Positions 8,565-17,834 of a DNA stretch of 64,000 nt are shown piece by piece. The notes under the pieces are model-generated. The model had not been told where the DNA came from and did no database searches. It worked only from the letters and a program-made list of their open reading frames with translations. Position 1 is the stretch's first letter; the number at the start of each line of letters is the position of its first letter. The stretch is from DASZTV01 sp035548125 (lineage in GTDB: Bacteria > Actinomycetota > Actinomycetes > JAFAQI01): positions 1 to 64,000 of the forward strand of contig DASZTV010000089.1 of assembly GCA_035548125.1 (NCBI GenBank), given 5' to 3'. Position numbers and translations under genes: made by a program.

Positions 8565-10298
8565 GTGCTCCTCGAGTTGCGGATCCGCGGGCTCGGCGCG
8601 ATCGACGAGGCGACCCTCGCGTTCGGCTCGGGCTTCACAGCCGTCACGGGTGAGACCGGTGCCGGCAAGACGATGCTGCTCACCGGCCTCGGCCTGTTGC
8701 TCGGCGGGCGCGCGGACGCCGGACTGGTTCGCACCGGTCACGAGCGGGCCGAGGTCGAAGGCCGATTCCGCGTCGACGTGGGCGGTCCCGTGGCGGTCGC
8801 GGTCGAGGAGGCCGGTGGCCATCTCGACGGTGACGAGGTGGTGATCGTACGAACCGTGGCCGCCGACGGGCGCTCGCGGGCCTTCGCCGGCGGGCGCAGC
8901 GTCCCGGCGGCCCTGCTCTCCTCGCTCGCCGATGACCTGGTCACGGTCCACGGGCAGGCTGATCAGCGCGGCCTGCTGCGGCCGAGCGTCCAGCGCGGCG
9001 TGCTCGACCGGTTCGCCGGGCGGCCCGCGGAGGCGGCACTTGCTGAGTACCGGTCGGCCTTCGCCGAGCTGGCTGCAGTACGCGCCGAGCTCGAGACCGT
9101 CACCGGCAGCCGGCGCGAGCGGACGCTGGAGGCCGATGCGCTTCGCCACGGTCTGGCCGACATCGACGCGGTCGAGCCGGTGGCGGGCGAGGACGTCGCG
9201 CTCGCCGCCGAGGTGGCGCGGCTCGGGCACGTCGAGGCGCTCCGCGCGGCCGCGCAGGCTGCCCGCAACGCGTTGCACGGTGAGGAGGGTGGCGCGGGCG
9301 ACGACGTGCTCGGGCTGACTGCTGCTGCTCGTCGTGATCTCGAAGCGGTCGGGGGTCACGACGCCGAGCTCGACGTGCTCGCCTCCCGGCTCGCCGAGGT
9401 GTCCTACCAGCTCACCGACGTCGCCGCGGACCTTGCGGCGTACCTCGATCGGCTTGATGCCGACCCGGCGCGGTTGGCCGCGTCCCAGGATCGGCTCGCC
9501 AAGATCACCGCGTTGACGAAACGGTACGGCGCAGATGTCGAGGCGGTGCTGCGGTGGGCGGAGGAGGCGCGCTCCCGACTCACGGCGCTCGACGACGACG
9601 ACGGCTTGGTCGTTGCCCTGGGCCAGCGGCGTGACGCGATCCTGGCGCGCCTCACCGACAGCGCTTCCCGGCTGTCGAGGGCGCGCGCGGAGGCGGCCGC
9701 CCGGCTGGAGGCTTCCGTTTCGGCCGAACTCGCGGGCCTGGCAATGGGGCAGGCCGCCGTTCCGGTCGTGGTGTCGCGGCGCGACGACCCCCACGGCATC
9801 TCGATGGGTGGCGAGACCGTCGCGTTCGGGCCGGCGGGAGTCGACGAGGTGGAGCTCCGGCTGATCGCGCACGAGGGCGCCCCGGCTCGCCCGCTGCACC
9901 GAGGCGCATCCGGCGGTGAGCTGTCGAGGGTCATGCTCGCCCTCGAGATCGTTCTCGCCGGGGCGGACCCGGTGCCGACGTTCGTCTTCGACGAGGTGGA
10001 CGCCGGCGTCGGCGGGCGCGCGGCGGTCGAGGTGGGCCGTCGGCTCGCGGCGCTCGCCGCGACGGCGCAGGTGCTCGTGGTCACCCACCTGCCCCAGGTC
10101 GCCGCCTTCGCCGATCACCAGATCGTGGTCGCGAAGCCGGAGCGCGGCGTGGAGACCTCCAGCGCGGCGGGTCCGGTGGAGGGAGCCGACCGGCTCCGTG
10201 AGCTGTCTCGGATGCTGGGAGGCCAGGAGGACTCCGAGCTCGCGCGCGGCCACGCCGAGGAGCTGCTCGCCATGGCCGCGGCAGCCAAGCGTTCCTGA
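8565..10298 (+). CDS. recN: DNA repair protein RecN
   Basis: The 577-residue SMC-like ATPase has Walker A GETGAGKT at residues 29-36, a central coiled-coil region, the signature GASGGELSRVMLALEIV, and Walker B FVFDEVDAGVGG followed by VLVVTHLPQVAAFADHQ. RecN acts in double-strand-break repair, bringing DNA ends together. It starts at a GTG. Downstream steA follows after 46 bases. I saw no LexA-type operator in the short upstream gap. Confidence 0.95.
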   Translation: MLLELRIRGLGAIDEATLAFGSGFTAVTGETGAGKTMLLTGLGLLLGGRADAGLVRTGHERAEVEGRFRVDVGGPVAVAVEEAGGHLDGDEVVIVRTVAADGRSRAFAGGRSVPAALLSSLADDLVTVHGQADQRGLLRPSVQRGVLDRFAGRPAEAALAEYRSAFAELAAVRAELETVTGSRRERTLEADALRHGLADIDAVEPVAGEDVALAAEVARLGHVEALRAAAQAARNALHGEEGGAGDDVLGLTAAARRDLEAVGGHDAELDVLASRLAEVSYQLTDVAADLAAYLDRLDADPARLAASQDRLAKITALTKRYGADVEAVLRWAEEARSRLTALDDDDGLVVALGQRRDAILARLTDSASRLSRARAEAAARLEASVSAELAGLAMGQAAVPVVVSRRDDPHGISMGGETVAFGPAGVDEVELRLIAHEGAPARPLHRGASGGELSRVMLALEIVLAGADPVPTFVFDEVDAGVGGRAAVEVGRRLAALAATAQVLVVTHLPQVAAFADHQIVVAKPERGVETSSAAGPVEGADRLRELSRMLGGQEDSELARGHAEELLAMAAAAKRS

Positions 10299-10344
10299 AA
10301 CAACTCACAGGGATGCTGATGGTCGCTCTGGCAGACTGCGACAG

Positions 10345-11529
10345 ATGAGGCTCGCGACACTCCGCCGCGCCCGCGCCGGTGATCAGCCGTCGGGTGTCGT
10401 CGGTCACGTCCGCCTCGATCGGCGCACCAAGAACCTCAGCCGCCGGCTTCGTCCCGGCGACATCGCCGTTATCGATCACGTCGATCTTGACCGGGTGGGC
10501 GCGGAAGCGCTCGTCGCCCGCTCGGTCGGCGCGGTCATCAATGTCGCGCCGAGCGTGTCCGGCCGCTATCCCAACCTCGGTCCGGAGATCCTGATCGCCG
10601 CCGGGGTCCCGCTGATCGACAGCGTGGGTCCGGAGGCGTTCGCCCGGCTCCGCGAGGGCGATCTGGTGCGGGTCGAGGACGACACGGTGTACGACGTCGA
10701 CGGGCTGATCCTTGCGAAAGGGGTCCGGCAGACGACCGAAAGCGTCGCCGCCGCGATGACCGATGCGCGGGCGGGGCTGGCGGTGCAACTCGAGGCCTTC
10801 GCCTCTAACACCATGGAGTACCTGCGTCGTGAGCGTGATCTCTTGCTCGACGGCGTCGGCGTCCCGGACCTCAAGACCTCCTTCGAGGACCGCCACGTCC
10901 TCGTCGTGGTGCGCGGCTACCACTACCGCGAGGACCTGATCGCGCTCCGCCACTACGTCCGCGAGTACAAGCCCCTGCTGATCGGCGTCGACGGCGGCGC
11001 CGACGCGCTGCTCGAGGAAGGCCTCAAGCCGCACGTGATCGTGGGCGACATGGACTCGGTCACGGACTCCGCGCTGCTGTGCGGAGCGGAGGTCGTGGTC
11101 CACGCGTATCGCGACGGCACCGCGCCGGGACTGGCCCGGGTCCAGGAGCTCGGGATCGACCCCGTGGTGTTCCCGGCCGCGGGCACGAGCGAGGACGTCG
11201 CTCTGCTCCTGGCCGACGAGGGGGGCGCGACGCTGATCGTCGCGGTGGGCACCCACGCGACGCTTGTCGAGTTTCTCGACAAGGGCCGCGCCGGGATGGC
11301 GAGCACCTTCCTCACCCGTTTGCGGGTAGGCGGCAAGCTGATCGACGCCAAAGGAGTGAGCCGGCTCTACCGCACCCGGATCCCGGCCTACAGCCTGGTC
11401 TCGCTCGTGCTGGCGACAGTGCTGGCATTCCTCGTCGCGCTCTACGTCACGCCCGGCGGAAGCCTCTACCGCGAGTACTTCGCGACCGACTGGGACCACT
11501 TCACGCGTTGGGTTCACGGGCTGCTGTGA
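10345..11529 (+). CDS. steA: SteA, putative cytokinetic ring protein
   Basis: The 394-residue protein has a thiamin-pyrophosphokinase-like core (VIGVDGGADALLEEGLKPHVIVGDMDSV) and one C-terminal membrane helix (YSLVSLVLATVLAFLVALYV). This is the architecture of actinobacterial SteA (Rv1697). In Corynebacterium SteA and SteB form a complex that influences cell separation. The ATG at 10345 (MRLATLRRARAG) fits the family; longer frames upstream belong to recN. The stop overlaps the steB start by 4 bases. Confidence 0.92.
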   Translation: MRLATLRRARAGDQPSGVVGHVRLDRRTKNLSRRLRPGDIAVIDHVDLDRVGAEALVARSVGAVINVAPSVSGRYPNLGPEILIAAGVPLIDSVGPEAFARLREGDLVRVEDDTVYDVDGLILAKGVRQTTESVAAAMTDARAGLAVQLEAFASNTMEYLRRERDLLLDGVGVPDLKTSFEDRHVLVVVRGYHYREDLIALRHYVREYKPLLIGVDGGADALLEEGLKPHVIVGDMDSVTDSALLCGAEVVVHAYRDGTAPGLARVQELGIDPVVFPAAGTSEDVALLLADEGGATLIVAVGTHATLVEFLDKGRAGMASTFLTRLRVGGKLIDAKGVSRLYRTRIPAYSLVSLVLATVLAFLVALYVTPGGSLYREYFATDWDHFTRWVHGLL

Positions 11530-12470
11530 TCGACTTCCGCTACCACATCGTGTCGCTGGTCGCCGTCTTCCTGGCACTGGCACTCGGCCTGTTCCTCGGC
11601 AGTACGAGCCTGCAGAGCACGGTCACCCACAACCTGCGGCAACAGGCGCACCGCGTGACCGCGGACAACCAGTCGCTGGAGAACCAGAACGACGCGCTGA
11701 AGAACGAGCTGTCTGCAGAGCAGAAGTATGTCGCCGACGTCGAGCCGTACGCCGTCGCCGGGAAGCTCGTCGACGCCGGTGTTGCCGTCGTGTCCGCCCC
11801 CGGCGTCGACGACGGTGACCGCACCGCGTTGCTGAACGCCTTGAGCCTCGCGGGCGCGACCGTGACCGCGGACATTCGGATCGACGCCGGCTATCTGGAT
11901 CCGGACCAGGACGTTGCGCTGGGGCAGCTCGCGAGCCAGCTCGCCGGGGCCAAGCCGCTGCCGCACGCGAGCGGAGCGATCCAGGCCGCGACAGAGCTCG
12001 CGCGGGCTCTGGTCACGCGATCCGGCGCCCGGATCGTGTCGACCAAGAAGGTCCAGCTGGTCCTCAACACGCTGTCGACCGGCAAGATGCTGTCGGTGCA
12101 CGGTGACCTGCCGGTCCGGCCCGCCGACCTCGCGTTGCTGCTCGTCCCGCTCGGCACCGCGCCCGACGGCTCCCCGCAGGCCAGCCAGCGGGACCTCGGA
12201 CTGATCGGGTTGGCTCGCGCGCTGCGTCGTGGAGCCAGCGGGCTGGTCGTCGCGGCACCGACCTTGGAGTCAGGAGCCAACAACGGCGTGATCGCGACGA
12301 TGCGCGCGGACTCCGGCTTTGCCAAGACGATCTCGACGGTGGATGCCGACGACACCGCGGTCGGGCGCGTGGCGACGGTCCTGGCGCTCGCGGCAGCGCC
12401 CGCCGGAACGGCCGGCTCGTTCGGGATCACCCAGGATCCGCCGTTGCCGAGCTCGAGCCCGCCGTCGTGA
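11526..12470 (+). CDS. steB: SteB / MctB-like membrane protein
   Basis: The 314-residue protein has one N-terminal membrane helix in the conserved segment IDFRYHIVSLVAVFLALALG. An extracytoplasmic coiled coil follows (DNQSLENQNDALKNELSAEQ), then a Rossmann-like outer domain. It is the orthologue of Rv1698, annotated both as a copper transporter (MctB) and as SteB, partner of SteA. Start and stop both overlap the neighbouring genes by 4 bases, so the cassette is translationally coupled. Confidence 0.9.
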   Translation: MIDFRYHIVSLVAVFLALALGLFLGSTSLQSTVTHNLRQQAHRVTADNQSLENQNDALKNELSAEQKYVADVEPYAVAGKLVDAGVAVVSAPGVDDGDRTALLNALSLAGATVTADIRIDAGYLDPDQDVALGQLASQLAGAKPLPHASGAIQAATELARALVTRSGARIVSTKKVQLVLNTLSTGKMLSVHGDLPVRPADLALLLVPLGTAPDGSPQASQRDLGLIGLARALRRGASGLVVAAPTLESGANNGVIATMRADSGFAKTISTVDADDTAVGRVATVLALAAAPAGTAGSFGITQDPPLPSSSPPS

Positions 12471-13306
12471 CCCGGCGTCGAGCTCGATCCGCCTCACCCC
12501 GCGTCGCGGGCCTCGTAGCGGGGGCCACGGCCGGCGCTGCCTGGTCGTGGCTACGGCGACAACCCGTCGCGCGCGATGAGCGGTGGACCAGGCAGAACTT
12601 CCGTGACCGTGACGTCACGTTGCTGCTCGGGCCGGCTGCAGCCGCGGGCGCGGTTGCGGGACTGGCCGCCGCCGTGCCCGCTCCGCGGCGCAACGCGCTC
12701 CTGGCGGTCGCCGCGATCGGTGCGGTCGGGGCGTACGACGACCGCTTCGGGGACAGCCATGCGCGCGGTCTGCGCGGCCATCTCGACGCACTTCGGAAGG
12801 GCCGGGTCACGACCGGCATGGTCAAGCTGGTCACCATGGCGGGTGTCGCCGGCGCGACCTCCGCACGGCAACATCGCAAGCCGCTCGACGTCGCGTTGGG
12901 CACCGTCCTGGTGGCCGGGACGGCGAACCTGGTCAACCTGTTCGACCTGCGGCCGGGCCGGGCCGCGAAGGTGACGAGCATCGCGGCGTACGCCCTCAGC
13001 CGGGTGGGGGACCCCTCCGCTCGAGCGGCCGCCGGCGCTGCGGGTGGTGCGGCCGCGGCCGCGCTCGGGCCCGACGTGCGCGAGGCGGCCATGCTGGGGG
13101 ACTGCGGCGCCGGTGCGCTCGGCGCGGCGCTCGGCTGGTCGCTGGCCATCCGCCCGTCGCGCACGGCACGGCTCGCGGCCGCGGCCGGCGTCGTCGGCGC
13201 GACGCTTGCCAGCGAGCGGACCAGCTTCAGCGCGGTGATCGACGCGAACCCGGTCCTGCGCCACATCGACCGACTTGGCCGGCAGCGGGACAGCAGTGTC
13301 CGATGA
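12467..13306 (+). CDS. MraY/WecA-like polyprenyl-phosphate glycosyl-1-phosphate transferase homologue
   Basis: The 279-residue polytopic membrane protein has the spaced motifs of the MraY/WecA family in reduced form: GAYDDRFGD (the aspartate pair), NLVNLFDLRPGRA (matching the NxxNxxDGxxG motif) and GDCGAGALGAALGW (matching GDxGS). Family members attach a sugar-1-phosphate to undecaprenyl phosphate. It is shorter than MraY (~360) and lacks the usual His-rich loop, so activity and substrate are uncertain. It is coupled to steB and overlaps the murJ-like gene by 11 bases. Confidence 0.75.
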   Translation: MTRRRARSASPRVAGLVAGATAGAAWSWLRRQPVARDERWTRQNFRDRDVTLLLGPAAAAGAVAGLAAAVPAPRRNALLAVAAIGAVGAYDDRFGDSHARGLRGHLDALRKGRVTTGMVKLVTMAGVAGATSARQHRKPLDVALGTVLVAGTANLVNLFDLRPGRAAKVTSIAAYALSRVGDPSARAAAGAAGGAAAAALGPDVREAAMLGDCGAGALGAALGWSLAIRPSRTARLAAAAGVVGATLASERTSFSAVIDANPVLRHIDRLGRQRDSSVR

Positions 13307-14951
13307 GGGCCCGGTAGACGGACTGAGGTCCCCGGGGGCGGGCGGCATCGCGCGAGCGGCGCTGATGATCGCCGTCGTCACCGCGTTCGCCCGGATCGCC
13401 GGATTCGCGCGCGTCATCGTGTTTGCGCGCACGGTCGGTCCGAGCTGCCTGGGCGACACCTACTTCACGGCGAACACGGTGCCGAACATCGTCTTCGACA
13501 TCGTCGCTGGTGGCGTGCTGTCGAGCCTGGTGGTCCCGATCATTGCCGGGCCGGCGGCAGCCGGTGACCGGGAAGCTGTCGGGCGTACCACCTCCGCGCT
13601 GCTGACCTGGGCGCTCACGCTGCTCGTCCCGGTCATGTTGCTCGGCCTGCTGTTCACCCATCCGCTGATGCGGCTCCTCGTCGGCGCCGGCCACCCGGGA
13701 TGCTCCGCCGGCTCGGAGGTCGCGGTCGGTGCGCGGATGCTTGCGGTCTTCCTGCCGCAGATCGTCATCTACGCGGTCGCGGTGATCCTGATCGGTGTGC
13801 TGCAGGGTCATCACCGGTTCCTCGGCCCGGCCGCCGGGCCGCTCGTGTCAAGCCTCGTCGTCATCGGGGCATACGGCGTGTTCGCGGTCGCGGCCGGCCA
13901 CGACGAGACCGGCCTTGCCACGCTGACCCGCAGCCACGAGCTGATCCTGTCGGTTGGCACCACCCTCGGCGTTGCCGCGCTGGTCGTCCCGATGGTGTTT
14001 CCCGCGGCGCGGGTCAGGTTGCGGTTGCGCCCGACGTACCGCTTCCCACCAGGCGTGGCACAACGAATCCGGCAGATGACCGTGTCGGGTGCGTTCGTGC
14101 TGGGCAGCCAGGACATCGCGACGGCAGTGGCGTTGCGGCTGACGAACTCCCAAGGGACCGACGGCGCCGTCGTGCTGTACAACCTCGCCTGGACCGTCTT
14201 CACCGTGCCGTGGGCGGTGGCTGCAGTGCCCCTCGCGACCAGTGCCTACCCGGGTCTCGCTGCGGCGTGGCAGTCCGGCGCCCGTGACCGGTACGCCGCC
14301 ACGTTGGCGCGGACGAGTCGCGTGATGATCGTCGTGATCTGCGGTGCTGCGGCGGTGATGGCCGCCGTCGCGGCGCCGGCGGCGCGAGTCGTCATCCTCG
14401 GTGCACCCGGGCACGTGGATCCGCAGGTGCTGGTACGTGGTCTGGTCACGTTTGCGCTGGGTCTGCCCGGCTACGCGCTGGTGGCGCTGATGACCAGGAG
14501 CCTGTACGCCCAAGGCAACGCGCGAACCCCCGCCGTCGCAGCGGTGGGCGGCTGGCTGGTGGCGATCGTGCTGGACGTGGTGATGGCCGAGACGTTGCCA
14601 CGGAGCTGGACGGTCGCCGCGATCGGGATCGGAACGGCGGTCGGCGTGACCGTCACGGGGGTGTGGCTGTTCGTAGCCGCGACGCGAGCTGTCGGGGCGG
14701 ATGCGTTTCATGGCGTCCGTCGCTCGGCCGCGGCGGGCATTGTCGGGGGGCTCGTGGCCGGAACCGTCGGCTGGCTGATCGCGGACCCCCTGGTGCAACG
14801 CGGGATTGCTCGCAACGCCGTGGTGGCGGTCGTGGTCGCGGCGGTCGCGGTCCTCGGGTATCTGATGATCGCTGCTGTGATGGACCGGGCCACCGTGTCC
14901 GCGTTGCTTCGTCGGCTCCCGCTGTCGCGGTTGCGGTCGGCTCGTGGCTGA
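13296..14951 (+). CDS. MurJ-like lipid flippase
   Basis: The ~551-residue protein has about 14 predicted membrane helices. Its N-terminus ALMIAVVTAFARIAGFARVIVFARTVG followed by DTYFTANTVPNIVFDIVAGG is characteristic of MurJ/MviN flippases, which move lipid-linked sugars across the membrane. The GTG at 13296 was preferred over a TTG at 13275, which would overlap the previous gene by 32 bases. Its place between a MraY-like transferase and a glycosyltransferase suggests it flips the product of those enzymes. The housekeeping MurJ may be encoded elsewhere. Confidence 0.85.
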   Translation: MSDEGPVDGLRSPGAGGIARAALMIAVVTAFARIAGFARVIVFARTVGPSCLGDTYFTANTVPNIVFDIVAGGVLSSLVVPIIAGPAAAGDREAVGRTTSALLTWALTLLVPVMLLGLLFTHPLMRLLVGAGHPGCSAGSEVAVGARMLAVFLPQIVIYAVAVILIGVLQGHHRFLGPAAGPLVSSLVVIGAYGVFAVAAGHDETGLATLTRSHELILSVGTTLGVAALVVPMVFPAARVRLRLRPTYRFPPGVAQRIRQMTVSGAFVLGSQDIATAVALRLTNSQGTDGAVVLYNLAWTVFTVPWAVAAVPLATSAYPGLAAAWQSGARDRYAATLARTSRVMIVVICGAAAVMAAVAAPAARVVILGAPGHVDPQVLVRGLVTFALGLPGYALVALMTRSLYAQGNARTPAVAAVGGWLVAIVLDVVMAETLPRSWTVAAIGIGTAVGVTVTGVWLFVAATRAVGADAFHGVRRSAAAGIVGGLVAGTVGWLIADPLVQRGIARNAVVAVVVAAVAVLGYLMIAAVMDRATVSALLRRLPLSRLRSARG

Positions 14952-16026
14952 CCGTCCGGTACGCGTGCTGCTCGTGGTCGGGGAGACCGCGGGCGGGATC
15001 GGCCGGCATGTCGCGCTGCTCGCCGAACGGCTCGGTCGTCACGGGGTGGCAGCAGCGGTCTGTGGCCCGGAGTCGGCGCTCGAAGTCGTCGGCGACCCGC
15101 CGGGCGTCGGCACCCAGCGGTTGGACACGGCGCGGCTTCGCCCGGACGCGCTGTGGGCCAGCCGGAGACGGTTGCGGTCGATGGCGCGAGGCTTCGACGT
15201 CGTGCACGCTCACGGGCTCCGCGCTGGTGCGGTCGCGGCGGCCCGCCCGCGGGGTGTCCCGCTCGCAGTGACGTGGCACAACGCGCCGCTGATGACCGGC
15301 CCCGCGAGAGTCGCCCACGACCTGCTCGCCCGCTACGTGGCGCGGGCTGCCGCTCTCACCCTCGGTGCCTCCGCGGATCTCACCGAGGCAGCCCGCCGGG
15401 CGGGATCCCGGGTCGCCCGTTCGACATTCGTGGTGGCCCCGCCGATGACACCGCCCAGCCGGCAGCGCGAGGAGGTGCGGGAGGAGCTCGGCGCGGGCAC
15501 GCGTGCGGTGGTTCTGGCCGTCGGACGGTTGCAGGCGCAGAAGCGGTTCGACGTACTCGTCGGGGCAGCCGCCCGGTGGGCGGGCAGCGAGGACTCGCCG
15601 CTCGTCGTCGTGGCCGGCGACGGCCCGGATCGCGCGGCGTTGCAGCGACAGATCGACGCCTCCGGCGCACCGGTGCGGCTGCTCGGCGCCCGCTCGGACG
15701 TCTCGGACCTGCTGCTCGGGGCGGACGTGGTCGCGCTCCCGAGCGCGTGGGAGGCCAGGTCGCTGGTCGCCCAGGAGGCGCTGCGTGCCGGTGTCCCGCT
15801 CGTGACGACGCCGGTCGGGGGCCTGCCCGAGCTGGTCGGCGACGGGGCGGTCCTGGTCCCGGTCGGCGACCCGGACGGCCTGCGGACCGCGATCGAGTCG
15901 ATCGTCGGGGACACCGCCCGGGCTGCCGACCTCCGGGCCAGGGGCCGGGCGCAGGCCGGGACGTGGCCGACGGTCGACGCCGCGGTGGCGGAGCTTGCGG
16001 GCCTCTACCGAGAGCTGGCCGGCTGA
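14944..16026 (+). CDS. glycosyltransferase family 4 protein
   Basis: The 360-residue protein has two Rossmann domains of the GT-B fold. N-terminal features are GGIGRHVALLAERL and FDVVHAHGLRAGAVA. C-terminal features are VVLAVGRLQAQKRFDVLV, VVVAGDGPDR, and the donor-binding region ALPSAWEARSLVAQEALRAGVPLVTT with the acid residues EARSLVAQE. It has no membrane helix and likely acts on the inner face of the membrane. It overlaps the murJ-like gene by 8 bases and ends the ste cassette. The sugar is unknown. Confidence 0.88.
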   Translation: MADRPVRVLLVVGETAGGIGRHVALLAERLGRHGVAAAVCGPESALEVVGDPPGVGTQRLDTARLRPDALWASRRRLRSMARGFDVVHAHGLRAGAVAAARPRGVPLAVTWHNAPLMTGPARVAHDLLARYVARAAALTLGASADLTEAARRAGSRVARSTFVVAPPMTPPSRQREEVREELGAGTRAVVLAVGRLQAQKRFDVLVGAAARWAGSEDSPLVVVAGDGPDRAALQRQIDASGAPVRLLGARSDVSDLLLGADVVALPSAWEARSLVAQEALRAGVPLVTTPVGGLPELVGDGAVLVPVGDPDGLRTAIESIVGDTARAADLRARGRAQAGTWPTVDAAVAELAGLYRELAG

Positions 16027-16102
16027 TCGGGTCGCGTCCGGTACGAACACGCGGGAGTGCAGTGAACGGCGGAGTCACCTGCGGGTGTTACCGTGAGGAT
16101 CC

Positions 16103-17818
16103 GTGAGTCGAGGCGCCTTGGATCGGTCCAGCGGGGGCGGCTCATCCGCCGTCCGGCACGTGTTCGTCACCGGAGGCGTGGCCTCCAGCTTGGGTAAGGG
16201 GCTCACGGCCTCGAGCCTCGGGCGGCTACTGAAGTCCCGCGGTCTGCGGGTCACGATGCAGAAGCTCGACCCGTACCTCAACGTCGACCCCGGGACGATG
16301 AACCCGTTCCAGCACGGCGAGGTCTTCGTGACCGAGGACGGTGCCGAGACCGACCTCGACATCGGCCACTATGAACGCTTCCTCGACGAGGAGCTGTTCG
16401 CGGCTGCGAATGTCACGACCGGACAGGTCTACTCTGACGTCATTGCCAAGGAGCGCCGCGGGGAGTACCTCGGCGACACCGTCCAGGTGATCCCTCACAT
16501 CACCAACGAGATCAAGGGCCGGATTCGGGCGATGGCCACCGATGACGTGGACGTCGTCATCACCGAGATCGGCGGCACCGTCGGGGACATCGAGTCGCTG
16601 CCGTTCCTCGAGGCCGCCCGCCAGGTCCGCCAGGATGTCGGACGGGAGAACGTCTTCTTCCTGCACGTGTCGCTGGTGCCCTACCTCGCGCCGTCGGGGG
16701 AGCAGAAGAGCAAGCCGACCCAGCACTCGGTGCAGTCGCTGCGCTCCATCGGCATCACGCCGGACGCGATCGTGTGCCGCTCCGACCGGCCGATCCCGGA
16801 CAACATGAAGCGCAAGATCGCGCAGACCTGTGACGTCGACAACGAAGCTGTGGTCTCGGCGCCTGATGCCGCCTCGATCTACGACATCCCCAAGGTGCTC
16901 CATGCCGAGGGCCTCGACGCCTACGTCGTGCGCCGGCTCGGGCTGCCGTTCCGCGACGTCGACTGGACCGAGTGGGACGACCTGCTGCGCCGGATCCACC
17001 GGCCGAGCCATCGGGTGACGATCGCCCTCGTCGGCAAGTACGTCGACCTGCCTGACGCCTACCTCTCGGTGACCGAGGCGCTGCGCGCCGCAGGTGCCGC
17101 CAACGACTCGGCGATCGACATCCGCTGGGTCACCTCCGACGAGTGCGAGACCCCGGAAGGTGCCGCGGCGACCCTCGACGGGGTGGACGGGGTGCTGGTC
17201 CCGGGCGGGTTCGGCGTACGCGGGATCGAGGGCAAGGTCGGCGCCGTTCGGCATGCGCGTGAGCACGGGATACCGGTGCTCGGGCTCTGCCTGGGCCTGC
17301 AGTGCATGGTCATCGACGTCGCGCGCAACCTCGCGGGACTGGCCGGCGCCAACTCGGCCGAGTTCGACGCGGACACCCCGCATGCGGTGATCGCGACGAT
17401 GTCCGACCAACTCGATGTCGTTGCCGGTGAGCGAGACATGGGGGGCACGATGCGACTCGGCTCCTACCCGGCCTCCTTGCAGGAAGGCTCGCTGGTGGCC
17501 GAGGCCTATGGAGCCACCAAGGTCGCCGAGCGGCACCGGCACCGCTATGAGGTCGCCAACGACTACCGCGAGCGGCTCGAAACCGCCGGGCTGGTGTTCT
17601 CCGGGCTCTCGCCGGACGGACGCCTGGTCGAGTACGCCGAGCTTCCTCGCGACGTACACCCGTTCTTCGTCGGCACGCAGGCGCATCCGGAGTTCAAGTC
17701 CCGCCCGACGCGCGCCCACCCGCTGTTCGCGGGCTTCATCGCCGCGGCGCTCGCGAGGTCGGTCGACAGCACCGGTGTCGTGCACTTGCCATCGAGCGGC
17801 ATGTCCGTCGCCAACTGA
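16103..17818 (+). CDS. pyrG: CTP synthase
   Basis: The 571-residue enzyme makes CTP from UTP, ATP and glutamine. The N-terminal synthetase domain begins FVTGGVASSLGKGLTASSLG (P-loop), followed by LDPYLNVDPGTMNPFQHGEV. The C-terminal glutaminase domain has the nucleophile cysteine in GLCLGLQCM and the GTQAHPEFKSRP histidine-glutamate pair. The GTG at 16103 gives an ~18-residue N-terminal extension before the conserved core. A GTG start further in cannot be excluded. Confidence 0.96.
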   Translation: MSRGALDRSSGGGSSAVRHVFVTGGVASSLGKGLTASSLGRLLKSRGLRVTMQKLDPYLNVDPGTMNPFQHGEVFVTEDGAETDLDIGHYERFLDEELFAAANVTTGQVYSDVIAKERRGEYLGDTVQVIPHITNEIKGRIRAMATDDVDVVITEIGGTVGDIESLPFLEAARQVRQDVGRENVFFLHVSLVPYLAPSGEQKSKPTQHSVQSLRSIGITPDAIVCRSDRPIPDNMKRKIAQTCDVDNEAVVSAPDAASIYDIPKVLHAEGLDAYVVRRLGLPFRDVDWTEWDDLLRRIHRPSHRVTIALVGKYVDLPDAYLSVTEALRAAGAANDSAIDIRWVTSDECETPEGAAATLDGVDGVLVPGGFGVRGIEGKVGAVRHAREHGIPVLGLCLGLQCMVIDVARNLAGLAGANSAEFDADTPHAVIATMSDQLDVVAGERDMGGTMRLGSYPASLQEGSLVAEAYGATKVAERHRHRYEVANDYRERLETAGLVFSGLSPDGRLVEYAELPRDVHPFFVGTQAHPEFKSRPTRAHPLFAGFIAAALARSVDSTGVVHLPSSGMSVAN

Positions 17819-17834
17819 GGGCACCGCTGGCTTT

